A stretch of 35,183 nucleotides of DNA from Clostridiaceae bacterium. Lineage in GTDB: Bacteria; Bacillota; Clostridia; DSM-8532. The stretch's first letter is position 1; the number at the start of each line of letters is the position of its first letter. A program made the translations under genes and the position numbers. Below the pieces are notes generated by a model that saw only the letters and a program-made list of their open reading frames with translations, ran no database searches and was not told where the DNA came from. Below are positions 19,209 to 29,428 of the stretch, piece by piece. The stretch covers positions 1 through 35,183 of the forward strand of contig JAAYTU010000058.1 in the NCBI GenBank assembly GCA_012523705.1. Reading direction: 5' to 3'.

Positions 19209-20491
19209 GAACTTTGATTATTAATGGCAAGGTGTTTTTAGATGGCCAAATTGAAGAGGGAATGAGCCTTCTTGTTGATGATGGTATTATTATCGATGCT
19301 CAGAAGGATATTAAATGGGAGGCAGATAGAATTATAGATGCCAAAGGTCTTTATGTTTTGCCTGGCCTTATAGACGCCCATTGCCATTTAAGGGATCCGG
19401 GCTTTGAATACAAGGAAGATATTGTAACCGGAACAAAAAGTGCTGCAAAAGGTGGTTTTACTTCAATTGCATGTATGCCCAACACCAGTCCGACCGTTGA
19501 TAACATAGGCATAGTAAGATATATCATTGAGAAAGCAAAAAAGGACGGATTTGTAAATGTATATCCTATTGGTGCAATTACCAAAGGCTTAGAGGGAAAA
19601 GAACTGTCAGAGATGGGTAGTATGAAGGAAGCCGGAATAGTCGCTGTTTCTGATGATGGGAAGCCTGTGATGAATGGCGATGTCATGAGAAAAGCCCTGA
19701 TTTACGCAGGACAATTTGGCTTGAGTGTGATATCCCATTGTGAGGATCTGAGCATTACTGACGGCGGAAGCATGAATGAGGGAGTTACCTCCACTATATT
19801 AGGATTAAGAGGTATCCCGGCATCCTCTGAGGATGTAATGGTAGCCAGAGAGGTTCTGCTTTCTGAGTATACCAAAGTTCCTGTTCATATTGCTCATGTA
19901 TCGACAAAGGCTTCGGTTGAGATTATCAGGCAGGCAAAGAAGCGTGGGATAAAGGTCACGGCTGAAACCTGTCCGCATTATTTCACATTGACCGAAAAGG
20001 CATGTCTGGACTATGACACGAATACAAAAATGAATCCTCCCCTAAGAACTCAAGTTGATCTTGAAGCAGTTATTGAGGGCCTCAGGGACGATACAATAGA
20101 TATAATTGCAACCGATCATGCCCCTCATCACCGTGATGAAAAAAATGTTGAGTTTGAAAGGGCTGCAAATGGTATAGTAGGCTTTGAGACGGCTTTATCA
20201 CTTAGCTATACCAATTTGGTGGAAGCGGGATACTTAAGCTTTTCACAAATGCTCCATAAGCTTACTGTTAATCCTGCAAAAATGTTAAAATTGGATAAGG
20301 GTGTCTTAAAATGCGGTAAATCAGCGGATTTAATTCTGGTTGATTTTGATAATGAGTATACTGTGGATGTCTCAAAATTTGCGTCAAAGAGTAAGAATTC
20401 CCCCTTTGATGGCTTTAAAGTGAAGGGAAGGGTTTTGCTTACCATGGTTGGCGGCAAAATCTCTTATTCTGATGAAGGCTTTACACTGTAA
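19205..20491 (+). CDS. pyrC: Dihydroorotase
   Basis: GLIDAHCHLRDPGFEYKED, ATDHAPHH; 4-nt ATGA overlap with pyrB. Confidence 0.97.
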   Translation: MRTLIINGKVFLDGQIEEGMSLLVDDGIIIDAQKDIKWEADRIIDAKGLYVLPGLIDAHCHLRDPGFEYKEDIVTGTKSAAKGGFTSIACMPNTSPTVDNIGIVRYIIEKAKKDGFVNVYPIGAITKGLEGKELSEMGSMKEAGIVAVSDDGKPVMNGDVMRKALIYAGQFGLSVISHCEDLSITDGGSMNEGVTSTILGLRGIPASSEDVMVAREVLLSEYTKVPVHIAHVSTKASVEIIRQAKKRGIKVTAETCPHYFTLTEKACLDYDTNTKMNPPLRTQVDLEAVIEGLRDDTIDIIATDHAPHHRDEKNVEFERAANGIVGFETALSLSYTNLVEAGYLSFSQMLHKLTVNPAKMLKLDKGVLKCGKSADLILVDFDNEYTVDVSKFASKSKNSPFDGFKVKGRVLLTMVGGKISYSDEGFTL

Positions 20492-20554
20492 TCTTATTAG
20501 GACGGCAGTCCCCGAAATTGTAGAGATTATAAATAGATATTTATAGGAGGAGCT

Positions 20555-21496
20555 ATGAACTTTTCAGACAAGCTTACAGAATTAATAAAACAGAAAAACA
20601 ACCCTTCGGTACTTGGTCTGGATCCAAAGCTTGAGTATATCCCCGAGTCTATAAAGAATAAGTATTTCAATAATTATGATGCACCGGGAAAAGCAGTGGC
20701 CGGCAGTATTGTTGAATTTAACAAAAGACTCATAGATGCATTATATGATATAATTCCAGCAGTAAAGCCTCAGCTTGCTTATTACGAAATGTATGGCATT
20801 GATGGAATTAATGCCTTTTATGAAACAGTAGCTTATGCTAAAGAAAAGGGTCTTTTAGTTATAGCCGATGGTAAACGGAATGATATTGGCACAACTGCAC
20901 AGGCATATGCTAAAGCTTATCTTGGAAAAACAGATATTAATGATAGAAATATTGAAGCCTTTGGAGCCGATGCTCTTACCGTAAATGCCTATCTGGGCAT
21001 AGATGGAGTCAAGCCATTTATCGAGGAATGTGAAAAGGATGCGAAGGGCATATTCGTGCTAGTAAAAACATCAAACCCCTCATCAGGCCAACTTCAGGAT
21101 CTGGTTCTACAGGATGGGCGTACTATCTATGAGGCAATGGCTGATTTGGTAAATGAATGGGGAAGTACAACCCTTGGCCAATGCGGCTATTCTTCTGTAG
21201 GTGCAGTGGTGGGGGCAACATATCCTACGCAGCTTGAAGAAATGAGAAAGCGCATGGATAAAGCCTGGATTTTAGTGCCCGGATACGGAGCCCAGGGTGG
21301 AACAGCCAGGGATGTAGCCAGGGCCTTTGATAAGGATGGCCTGGGAGCCATTATAAATGCGTCAAGAAGTCTTATGTGTGCATACAATCTGGAGAATTGG
21401 AAAGCAAAGTATTCAAAAGAGCAGTTTGCAGAAGCTGCAAGGAGTGAAGCAGAGCGTATGCGGGATGATATAAATAAGGAAAGGGAATCTTTATGA
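20555..21496 (+). CDS. pyrF: Orotidine 5'-phosphate decarboxylase, type 2 (long form)
   Basis: SVLGLDPKLEYIP, VIADGKRNDIGTTAQAYAKAYLG, LVPGYGAQGG; aggagg SD. Confidence 0.96.
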   Translation: MNFSDKLTELIKQKNNPSVLGLDPKLEYIPESIKNKYFNNYDAPGKAVAGSIVEFNKRLIDALYDIIPAVKPQLAYYEMYGIDGINAFYETVAYAKEKGLLVIADGKRNDIGTTAQAYAKAYLGKTDINDRNIEAFGADALTVNAYLGIDGVKPFIEECEKDAKGIFVLVKTSNPSSGQLQDLVLQDGRTIYEAMADLVNEWGSTTLGQCGYSSVGAVVGATYPTQLEEMRKRMDKAWILVPGYGAQGGTARDVARAFDKDGLGAIINASRSLMCAYNLENWKAKYSKEQFAEAARSEAERMRDDINKERESL

Positions 21497-22566
21497 AGGC
21501 TGTTTTAGCGTTGGAAGATGGAACCATGTTCCATGGTGAGTCAATAGGTGCACAAGGTACATGCATTGGAGAGATTGTGTTTAGTACAGGAATGACCGGC
21601 TATCAGGAGGTTTTATCCGACCCCTCATTTGTGGGGCAACTGGTGGCTCTGACCTATCCCATAGTTGGAAACTACGGCGTAAATCCCGAGAACACGGAAT
21701 CAGACAAAATACATCTTAAGGGCTTTATAGTCAGAGAGCTGTGTAATGAACCGAGCAATTTTAGATGCCAGGGAACACTTGATGAATATCTCAAAAAGAA
21801 TAGTATTATCGGCATTCAGGGGATTGATACCAGGGCCTTAACCAGAATACTCAGAGATAAGGGTACAATGAACGGGATTATTTCAACCCAATCTGATTTT
21901 AAATTAGAGGACTGGTTTGATAAGGTTAAGTCTCATAAGCTTGTTAATCCTGTTGATATGGTCACATCAAAAGAAGTCAAGCATTATGAAGGAGCGGGAA
22001 AAAAGGTTGCAATAATTGACTATGGTCTAAAAAAGAGCATAGTAAAATGCTTACAAAAGCGTGATTGCGATATATATGTTTTCCCTGCAGACACCGTAGC
22101 AGATGATATTTTAGCTGTAAATCCCAATGGAATAGTATTGTCAAATGGCCCAGGAAACCCTGAGGACTGTAGTAAACAGGTGGAAGTAATAAAGGGACTG
22201 TTGGGGAAGAAACCGATATTAGGAATATGCTTAGGTCATCTGTTGGCTGCCCGTGCCTATGGAGCCGATACAGTTAAGATGAAGCACGGTCATCACGGCG
22301 GGAATTATCCTGTTAAGGATATTATAAAGGACAGAACATATATAACATCACAGGGACATGGCTACGTTGTGGCTCCGGATTCACTGTATTTAAGCAAAGC
22401 AGAAATAAGCCATGTTAATATTAATGATAGAACGGTTGAGGGAATTAAGTATTTGGATACCCCCACTATAACTGTTCAATTCCACCCTGAGGCTTCTCCC
22501 GGTCCAAATGATACAGAATTTATATTTGACAGGTTTATCGCTCTTATGAATGAAGATTCTCTTTAA
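21493..22566 (+). CDS. carA: Carbamoyl-phosphate synthase small subunit
   Basis: [55 protein letters not shown] overlap with pyrF. Confidence 0.96.
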   Translation: MKAVLALEDGTMFHGESIGAQGTCIGEIVFSTGMTGYQEVLSDPSFVGQLVALTYPIVGNYGVNPENTESDKIHLKGFIVRELCNEPSNFRCQGTLDEYLKKNSIIGIQGIDTRALTRILRDKGTMNGIISTQSDFKLEDWFDKVKSHKLVNPVDMVTSKEVKHYEGAGKKVAIIDYGLKKSIVKCLQKRDCDIYVFPADTVADDILAVNPNGIVLSNGPGNPEDCSKQVEVIKGLLGKKPILGICLGHLLAARAYGADTVKMKHGHHGGNYPVKDIIKDRTYITSQGHGYVVAPDSLYLSKAEISHVNINDRTVEGIKYLDTPTITVQFHPEASPGPNDTEFIFDRFIALMNEDSL

Positions 22567-22600
22567 TTTAGTTTTCACCCAATCAGGAGGTTCAAAAGTA

Positions 22601-25600
22601 ATGCCCAGAAGACAAGATATAAAACGAGTATTGGTTATAGGCTCAGGGCCTATTGTAATAGGACAAGCAGCGGAGTTTGATTATGCCGGAACCCAGGCAT
22701 GTCAGGCTCTGAAGGAGGAAGGAATAGAGACTGTTCTTATTAACAGCAATCCAGCCACTATTATGACCGATCCCGAAATTGCGGATAAGGTGTATATAGA
22801 ACCTCTTAAAGCTGAAATTATTAAGAAGATTATACTAAAGGAAAGGCCAGATAGCATCCTGCCAACATTAGGCGGTCAAACGGGTTTGAACCTGGCAGTA
22901 GAATTGGCTGAGTCAGGCTTTCTGGAGCAGGAAGGCGTAGAACTGTTAGGTACAAAGGTTGATGCCATACAAATGGCAGAAGACCGTCAATCCTTCAAAG
23001 ATACCATGGAATCTATAGGTGAACCCTGTATTCCCAGTAAGGTGGTTAATACCCTACAGGACGCACTGGATTTTACTGAGGAAATCGGTTATCCAGTCGT
23101 GGTAAGGCCTGCCTACACCTTAGGGGGAACCGGTGGCGGTATTGCATATAATGAGGAGCAGCTAAGGGAGATTGGCTCAAATGGCCTTCGTTTAAGCCGG
23201 GTACATCAGGTTTTGATAGAAAAGTGTATAGCGGGCTGGAAGGAAATCGAATTCGAGGTTATGGGTGATTCTAAGGGAAACGTAATCACCATATGCAGCA
23301 TGGAGAACATTGATCCTGTGGGTGTTCATACAGGGGACAGTATTGTTGTTGCCCCTACACAGACCTTAGGTGAAAAGGAATACCAGATGCTAAGATCCGC
23401 TGCCTTAAATATTATTACAGCCTTGAAAATTGAAGGAGGGTGCAATTGTCAGTTTGCCCTTCATCCCAATAGCTTTGAATACGCTGTTATTGAGGTAAAT
23501 CCCCGCTTAAGCCGTTCATCAGCCTTAGCGTCTAAAGCAACCGGCTATCCTATAGCCCGGGTAGCAACAAAGATAGCAATAGGCTATGGACTTGATGAGA
23601 TCAAGAATGCTGTAACAGGAAAGACCTATGCATGTTTCGAGCCAGCTCTCGACTACTGTGTGGTTAAGATACCCAAATGGCCCTTTGACAAATTTGTCAA
23701 GGCTAAGCGTACCCTTGGAACACAGATGAAAGCTACAGGCGAGGTTATGGCTATAAGTAACAGCTTTGAAGGAGCACTGGTTAAGGCTCTTCGCTCCCTG
23801 GAGCTTGGAATTAAAACATTAGAGACACCACATTTTAAAGAGATGGAGGATGCAGTCCTCAGAAAGGCGCTGCACGACATAGATGATAACCGTCTGCTGG
23901 TAATAGCAGAGGCTATCAGAAGGGGTATTACCCTTGAGGATATTAATGAAATAACAGAAATTGATATGTGGTTCCTCAATAAGTTCAGAAATATTGTCAG
24001 AATGGAGGAACACTTAAAAACACTCGGTTTAGATACCCTTGATAAAGAAACACTTCTAAAGTGTAAGAAGATGGCCTTTTTAGATGAGGTAATAGGTAAG
24101 TACGTAAAGGCCTCTAAAAAGAACATTAAGGAGCTTAGAATCAAATGGGGGATAAGACCTTCATATAAGATGGTTGACACCTGTGCGGCAGAATTTGAGG
24201 CAGAGACGCCATATTATTACTCAACATATGATGAATACTCGGAGTCAGTGCCAACCAATAAAAAGAAAGTTATAGTATTAGGCTCAGGACCCATCCGTAT
24301 AGGCCAGGGAATAGAGTTTGACTATTGCTCGGTACACTGTGTCTGGGGACTTAAGGATGAGGGATATGAGACTATTATAATTAACAACAATCCTGAGACG
24401 GTATCCACCGACTTTGATACATCAGACAGACTCTATTTTGAACCCTTAACCCCTGAGGATGTTGAGGAGATTATTGAGCTTGAGAAGCCTGAAGGAGTAA
24501 TTGCTCAGTTCGGTGGACAAACCGCTATTAAGCTTACCAATCCTTTGAATGATGCTGGTGTTAATATTTTTGGCACAGCAGCTAAGAATGTTGATGCAGC
24601 AGAGGACAAGGAGAAATTTGACGCTATCCTTGAAGAACTCAAAATACCCAGACCTAAAGGAACCACCATCAGAACGCTTGACGAAGCCATAGAGGCTGCT
24701 AATAGCCTCGGATATCCTGTTCTGGTCCGTCCATCCTATGTTCTTGGTGGTAAGGGCATGGAGATTGCGTATAACGATAAGGATATAGTGGAATTCATGG
24801 AGATTATTAATCGCGAGGAGCAGGAGCACCCCATTCTTATTGACAAATATCTTATGGGAACAGAGCTTGAGGTAGACGCAATTTGCGATGGAGAAAACAT
24901 ATTTATCCCCGGTATTATGGAGCACCTGGAGAGAGCAGGAGTCCACTCAGGTGACAGTATTTCCATGTATCCGCCTCAGAATCTTTCCTTTAAAATTAAA
25001 GAGAAAATAATTAATTATACTGAAAAATTAGCAAAGGCCCTTGAGGTAGTGGGTATAGTTAATATCCAATATGTTTTATTCAATGATGAAATATATGTAA
25101 TAGAGGTTAATCCACGCTCTAGTCGCACCGTGCCTTATATCAGCAAGGTGACGGGGATTCCTCTGGTTAAAATGGCAACACGTATTATGATGGGTAGAAA
25201 GCTATCGGATTTCCCCTATGGAACAGGCCTGTACAATGAAAGAGATTTTGTGGCAGTAAAGGTTCCTGTCTTCTCCTTTGAAAAACTGCATGATGTTGAT
25301 ACAGGCTTGGGCCCTGAGATGAAGTCAACGGGAGAGGTGTTGGGAGTTGCCAGAAATCTTCATGAGGCTACATTAAAAGGTCTTGTGGCATCAGGTTTTG
25401 AATTTCCGGAGCCGGGCAGTGGAATCCTCTTTACTGTGAGGGATGCTGATAAACCAGAGCTAATAGATTTAGCAGACGGATTCGAAAGATTAGGTTATAC
25501 CCTGTATGCTACAGGTAAGACGGCTCTTTATCTGAATCAGCATGCAATAGCCACAAACAGTGTTAAAAAGCTCGATGAGGGATCTCCTAATATTATAGAT

Positions 25601-25822
25601 CTTATGGAGCAAGGGAAGATAAAGCTTATAGTAAACACTCCTACCAAGGGAAGAGACTCCCACAGGGATGGCTTCAGAATAAGGAGAAAGGCTGTAGAAA
25701 GCTCAATTCCTTGCATAACCAGTATGGATACGGCATATGCAGTGTTACACTGCCTTAAGACGGGGAAGAAGTCGGAGGATCTTGATATTATAAACATCAG
25801 CGATTTAAGAGCTGAAAAATGA
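22601..25822 (+). CDS. carB: Carbamoyl-phosphate synthase large subunit
   Basis: [37 protein letters not shown]; two ATP-grasp halves; start at 22601 after aggagg (track begins at 22550). Confidence 0.97.
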   Translation: MPRRQDIKRVLVIGSGPIVIGQAAEFDYAGTQACQALKEEGIETVLINSNPATIMTDPEIADKVYIEPLKAEIIKKIILKERPDSILPTLGGQTGLNLAVELAESGFLEQEGVELLGTKVDAIQMAEDRQSFKDTMESIGEPCIPSKVVNTLQDALDFTEEIGYPVVVRPAYTLGGTGGGIAYNEEQLREIGSNGLRLSRVHQVLIEKCIAGWKEIEFEVMGDSKGNVITICSMENIDPVGVHTGDSIVVAPTQTLGEKEYQMLRSAALNIITALKIEGGCNCQFALHPNSFEYAVIEVNPRLSRSSALASKATGYPIARVATKIAIGYGLDEIKNAVTGKTYACFEPALDYCVVKIPKWPFDKFVKAKRTLGTQMKATGEVMAISNSFEGALVKALRSLELGIKTLETPHFKEMEDAVLRKALHDIDDNRLLVIAEAIRRGITLEDINEITEIDMWFLNKFRNIVRMEEHLKTLGLDTLDKETLLKCKKMAFLDEVIGKYVKASKKNIKELRIKWGIRPSYKMVDTCAAEFEAETPYYYSTYDEYSESVPTNKKKVIVLGSGPIRIGQGIEFDYCSVHCVWGLKDEGYETIIINNNPETVSTDFDTSDRLYFEPLTPEDVEEIIELEKPEGVIAQFGGQTAIKLTNPLNDAGVNIFGTAAKNVDAAEDKEKFDAILEELKIPRPKGTTIRTLDEAIEAANSLGYPVLVRPSYVLGGKGMEIAYNDKDIVEFMEIINREEQEHPILIDKYLMGTELEVDAICDGENIFIPGIMEHLERAGVHSGDSISMYPPQNLSFKIKEKIINYTEKLAKALEVVGIVNIQYVLFNDEIYVIEVNPRSSRTVPYISKVTGIPLVKMATRIMMGRKLSDFPYGTGLYNERDFVAVKVPVFSFEKLHDVDTGLGPEMKSTGEVLGVARNLHEATLKGLVASGFEFPEPGSGILFTVRDADKPELIDLADGFERLGYTLYATGKTALYLNQHAIATNSVKKLDEGSPNIIDLMEQGKIKLIVNTPTKGRDSHRDGFRIRRKAVESSIPCITSMDTAYAVLHCLKTGKKSEDLDIINISDLRAEK

Positions 25823-26161
25823 AGTCTCACCCAAATGTACGTATATGACCCGCAATTAAGTACAGATATTGAACCTGATCAGGTAATGATCAACGGAAAA
25901 CTATTTATAGTAAATCAGGAATTCTACCATAAGTTAGCGGCCTTATCTATTGAGGAAAATTTTAATATGGCCAACTAACGATATTGTAAGTACTGTTTCT
26001 ACTATTATGTAAAAGAACAACCGGTCTAAATCCTGGTCAGGGGCCTGTTCTAATCACATGCATGAGACCATCTTTGAACAAGCTGCAGCTATTCTTCTCA
26101 AACAGCGAGAAACATGAATAAAGACACCAACTTTATCCCCCAAATCCTCTTGCGTTTCTGC

Positions 26162-26190
26162 TTGACAAAGGCTGAAATCGTTGCTATAAT
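26162..26190 (+). promoter_or_regulatory. Exact consensus SigmaA promoter for tRNA-Leu
   Basis: TTGACA-N17-TATAAT, 15 bp upstream of the tRNA. Confidence 0.85.
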
Positions 26191-26205
26191 TGCAAAGTAC
26201 CACAT

Positions 26206-26288
26206 GCGGATATGGCGGAATTGGCAGACGCACTAGATTTAGGATCTAGCGGGAAACCGTGGGGGTTCAAGTCCCTTTATCCGCACCA
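26206..26288 (+). tRNA. tRNA-Leu(UAG)
   Basis: Acceptor GCGGATA/TATCCGC, anticodon stem-loop CTAGA-TTTAGGA-TCTAG (anticodon TAG), variable arm, GGTTCAAGTCC T-arm, encoded CCA. Confidence 0.94.
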
Positions 26289-26290
26289 AG

Positions 26291-26325
26291 AACGGGTTTT
26301 AACAGTTTTGTTGAAACTCGTTTTT
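26291..26325 (+). terminator. Terminator after tRNA-Leu
   Basis: AACGGGTTT ... AAACTCGTT followed by TTTT. Confidence 0.7.
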
Positions 26326-26454
26326 TGATTTAGCACCTACTTTTCGCACCACCTTTATAAAAATGCATAAAAAAAAGAGCTATTCGATAGCCCTTTTAGT
26401 TTCATCTCCTATTATGTTAGCTGTGTTTGGTTAGGTGATCCAACTATCTCCCTT

Positions 26455-26480
26455 AAGACCTGGGTTAAGGTCTTTTTTTT
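26455..26480 (+). terminator. Intrinsic terminator
   Basis: AAGACCT-gggtta-AGGTCTT followed by T-run. Confidence 0.7.
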
Positions 26481-26607
26481 ATGATCAGAGCAGGAAAAAA
26501 GAAACGAAAAAAGTAACTATGTCGTAGTAATACGGCTTTTTATTATGTCGTCTTTTTGGTATTGCAGACGAGAAAGAACAAGACATCACCGGACACGACC
26601 GGGGTAA

Positions 26608-26868
26608 ATGGGTGAATACGATGTCATGGTCTGCTGTGAAGTTGAAGACACCACAAGTCTGCCCGAAAACACAGATTCAGAAATAATACCTTCGGGAAAA
26701 TACGCTAAATTTATTGTTCATGGACATGTGCAAAAGGCTGTAGCCGAGTTTTGGATGAAGCTTTGGTCTATGAACCTGGACAGAAAATTCACCTGTGATT
26801 TTGAAGAATATCAGCCCGGTGGAGATATGGAAAACGCTGAAATACACATCTATATTTCATTGAAATAA
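26608..26868 (+). pseudogene. Truncated GyrI-like/effector-binding domain protein (C-terminal half)
   Basis: GEYDVMVCCEVEDTT..IPSGKYAKFIVHGHVQKAVAEFWMKLW..FTCDFEEYQ..ENAEIHIYISLK matches the C-terminal half of AraC-type effector-binding (GyrI-like) domains; in-frame TAA directly before the ATG and no N-terminal half. Confidence 0.6.
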
Positions 26869-26870
26869 AA

Positions 26871-26917
26871 ACAGGGGCGTGTCCCGCCCCACAATAAGAC
26901 ACAGAACCGCCCCTGCC
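26871..26917. terminator. GC-rich hairpin between convergent genes
   Basis: CAGGGGCG ... CGCCCCTG, with nested TGTC/GACA and an alternative GGGGCG-TGTC-CGCCCC hairpin. Confidence 0.55.
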
Positions 26918-26923
26918 TCGCTG

Positions 26924-27454
26924 CTATTTACAAAACTTTTCGTTATATTTATCAATTTCCTTCTTAATTGTTGAGATGGCTTTTTTACGGCCTTTAACCT
27001 CGGTTACTTCGGTCTCCACCTCTTCTAGTTCCTTGTATACGCTGAAAAAGTGAGTCATTTCAAGGGAGATATGCTTAGGAAGATCGGACACATCCTTATA
27101 GTCGTTATAGCTTGGATCGCTAAATGGAATGGCTATAATTTTTGAATCCTTTCTTCCATTATCAATCATGGAGAATACTCCTATAGGGTAGCACCTTACA
27201 AGAGTCATAGGAACAATAGGCTGAGAGCAAAGTATTAATACATCCAGAGGGTCATTGTCGTCCCCGTATGTTCGGGGGATAAATCCATAGTTCGCTGGAT
27301 AGTGGGTTGAGGTATAAAGGATACGGTCAAGGACGAGCATCCCGGTTTCCTTATCCAGCTCATATTTAGTTTTGGACCCCTTTTCAATTTCAACTACTGC
27401 ATAGAAATCTTCGGGAGTAATGCGCGTGGGGCAAATATCATGCCATATATTCAT
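26924..27454 (-). CDS. ppa: Inorganic pyrophosphatase, family I
   Basis: 176 aa; FYAVVEIEKGSKTKYELDKETGMLVLDRIL, YPANYGFIPRTYGDDNDPLDVL. Confidence 0.95.
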   Translation of the reverse strand: MNIWHDICPTRITPEDFYAVVEIEKGSKTKYELDKETGMLVLDRILYTSTHYPANYGFIPRTYGDDNDPLDVLILCSQPIVPMTLVRCYPIGVFSMIDNGRKDSKIIAIPFSDPSYNDYKDVSDLPKHISLEMTHFFSVYKELEEVETEVTEVKGRKKAISTIKKEIDKYNEKFCK

Positions 27455-27511
27455 TTTAGATAACTCCTTTAGTTTTATTTTTATTAATCATTACTTTTGA
27501 AATCAAACTAA

Positions 27512-28480
27512 TCAATTCAATATTTTAACTATTTCCTCCAAAGAGGGCAAGGCCGGAATAGCACCTCTGCGGCTTATACAGATACTGGCCGCCGCATTTG
27601 CAAAGTGGGCAAAGGCGGAAGCCTTTGACAATGTCAGCTCATGAGGCTTCAGAGCACTGTCTGCCATACAATATAAAAATGCTCCCCAAAAGGAATCCCC
27701 AGCACCTGTGGTATCAACAACCCGGCCTTCAAAGGCAGGTACTCTGCTCATACCTTCTTTTGTACAAACAAGGGCACCCTCCTTGCCCAAGGTAACAACC
27801 ACGCAGGAAACGCCCATATCAATTAACTTGGCAGCAGCGTCCTGGGGCTTTTGTATATCGGTAAGAAGCTCTGTTTCCTCGTCTGAGATTTTTATTATAT
27901 CCGCTAGAGGAAGGATTGAACGCATTTGCTCGATTGCAGTCTCACGGCTTGTCCACAGAGAATCACGATAATTTGGATCATATGAAATTATTGCGTCCAT
28001 TTTTTTAGCTTCGTTTATGGCATAATGAGTAGCACTCCTAGCCGGTTCATCAGTTAATGAAAGAGATCCAACATGAAGAATTCTTGTGTTATGTAGAATT
28101 TCGGTACTTACCTCTGATGGATGAAGCATTGTGTCGGCTCCCGGCTTTCTTGCAAAGCTAAAGCTGCGTTCTCCATCAGATGAAATGGATACAAAAGCCA
28201 GAGTAGTAAACACATCATCTGCCATGACCATTCCCCTTGTATCCACCCCTATATTTTCTAGGGTTTTGGCGAGGAATATGCCATGCATGTCATTTCCGGT
28301 TTTCCCGATGAAAGCAGATTTCTTTCCAAGCCTGGCAACTTGACAGGCAACATTTGCAACGGCACCGCCCGGATTTTGCTCAAAAAGACGCATGCCTGCA
28401 TCAGATTTGTCGGATTCAGTAAAATCAATCAGAATCTCTCCTAAAGTCGTTACATCAAATTTATTTGTCATATTAATCAC
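27512..28480 (-). CDS. PfkB-family carbohydrate (fructo)kinase
   Basis: LGEILIDFTES, NPGGAVANVACQVARLGKKSAFIGKTGNDMHG, VDTTGAGDSFWGAF. Start may be GTG 28480 or ATG 28471. Confidence 0.92.
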   Translation of the reverse strand: MINMTNKFDVTTLGEILIDFTESDKSDAGMRLFEQNPGGAVANVACQVARLGKKSAFIGKTGNDMHGIFLAKTLENIGVDTRGMVMADDVFTTLAFVSISSDGERSFSFARKPGADTMLHPSEVSTEILHNTRILHVGSLSLTDEPARSATHYAINEAKKMDAIISYDPNYRDSLWTSRETAIEQMRSILPLADIIKISDEETELLTDIQKPQDAAAKLIDMGVSCVVVTLGKEGALVCTKEGMSRVPAFEGRVVDTTGAGDSFWGAFLYCMADSALKPHELTLSKASAFAHFANAAASICISRRGAIPALPSLEEIVKILN

Positions 28481-29160
28481 CCTATAGCCTTTGGATATTC
28501 ATTGCAAAGAAGGTAAAGGGGAGGCTCGTCCTCAACAATTACGGGAAAGCGCCCTTGTTTCTCGTAAAAGTGATTATCGGTATTATCATCGTTTACCATA
28601 GACACCTCGCCAATCAGAACCGGGCCATGTCCTTTTTCTGCCCAGAAGGAATGATATTGACCTTGCGGTAGGGTAATACTCATGCCGGGAGTAAGACGCA
28701 GGACAGAGGCAGCAGGAACAGTGGATATGCATCCGTCCATATTAACTGTAACGGGAGTGTCTAAAAGTGCTCCATTCTTATCGGAGTTCCAGACCTGAAC
28801 CATTAGATTACCACCGCCACGATTAATAATATCCTCCATTTTGTTGTGATGAAAATGATTAGGGCAAATCTGATTTTCTTTTGAAATTAATAATTTCTCT
28901 GCATAGGGCTTTTTATATTTTCTATTATGTTGATTTCCATTCCTTAGGGTAAAAAGTATTAACCCGATTTCATCAAATCTGCCATGCCCATAATCTGTGA
29001 TGTCCCATCCCAACATGTTATCCCGGATTTCATCATATTCGTGCCCGGCTTCATTCCATTTCTCGGGGGGCCAGAATGCAAAGGGTGGAAGATTAAAGCC
29101 CATGGTCTTTATAAAGGCTTCAGCTTCTCGTAAAACATGATTGATCTCAGATCGTTTCAT
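28477..29160 (-). CDS. D-lyxose ketol-isomerase-like cupin protein
   Basis: 227 aa; KRSEINHVLREAEAFIKTMGFNLPPFAFWPPEKW, NHFHHNKMEDIINRGGGNLMVQVWN metal-binding region; overlaps the kinase gene by 4 nt. Confidence 0.82.
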   Translation of the reverse strand: MKRSEINHVLREAEAFIKTMGFNLPPFAFWPPEKWNEAGHEYDEIRDNMLGWDITDYGHGRFDEIGLILFTLRNGNQHNRKYKKPYAEKLLISKENQICPNHFHHNKMEDIINRGGGNLMVQVWNSDKNGALLDTPVTVNMDGCISTVPAASVLRLTPGMSITLPQGQYHSFWAEKGHGPVLIGEVSMVNDDNTDNHFYEKQGRFPVIVEDEPPLYLLCNEYPKAIG

Positions 29161-29340
29161 AATTATGTAACTCCAAAATATTTTAATATTTGTTCCTTTG
29201 AATAATATTATACCGAATTTTGCTAATTCCTTAAAGAGTGCAGCATATATTCCGGCGAAAAAGAATCAATACAGAGTGGAGTAGTTATAATATTATGCCG
29301 ATTAATTGATTACAAAATGTGGGCATCAAGCTCTTTTTTC

Positions 29341-29360
29341 CTGTATAAATCTGTATAAAT
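29341..29360. repeat. Perfect tandem direct repeat, 2 x 10 bp
   Basis: CTGTATAAAT CTGTATAAAT. Confidence 0.85.
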
Positions 29361-29428
29361 ATAGATTTTTCCTGAGTATTAACTTATAATAGAAGTAAAT
29401 TATTGTAAAGAGATAGGGGATATGAGCA

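Noticed and set aside
23653-24180. 175 aa minus-strand ORF inside carB (also 24446..24946)
   Set aside because: Antisense to a conserved coding frame; composition typical of reverse-frame shadows.
26282-26351. CGCACCA duplicated downstream of tRNA-Leu as attL/attR
   Set aside because: Only 7 identical nt, 63 nt apart, and no integrase gene; too short to claim an att site on its own.
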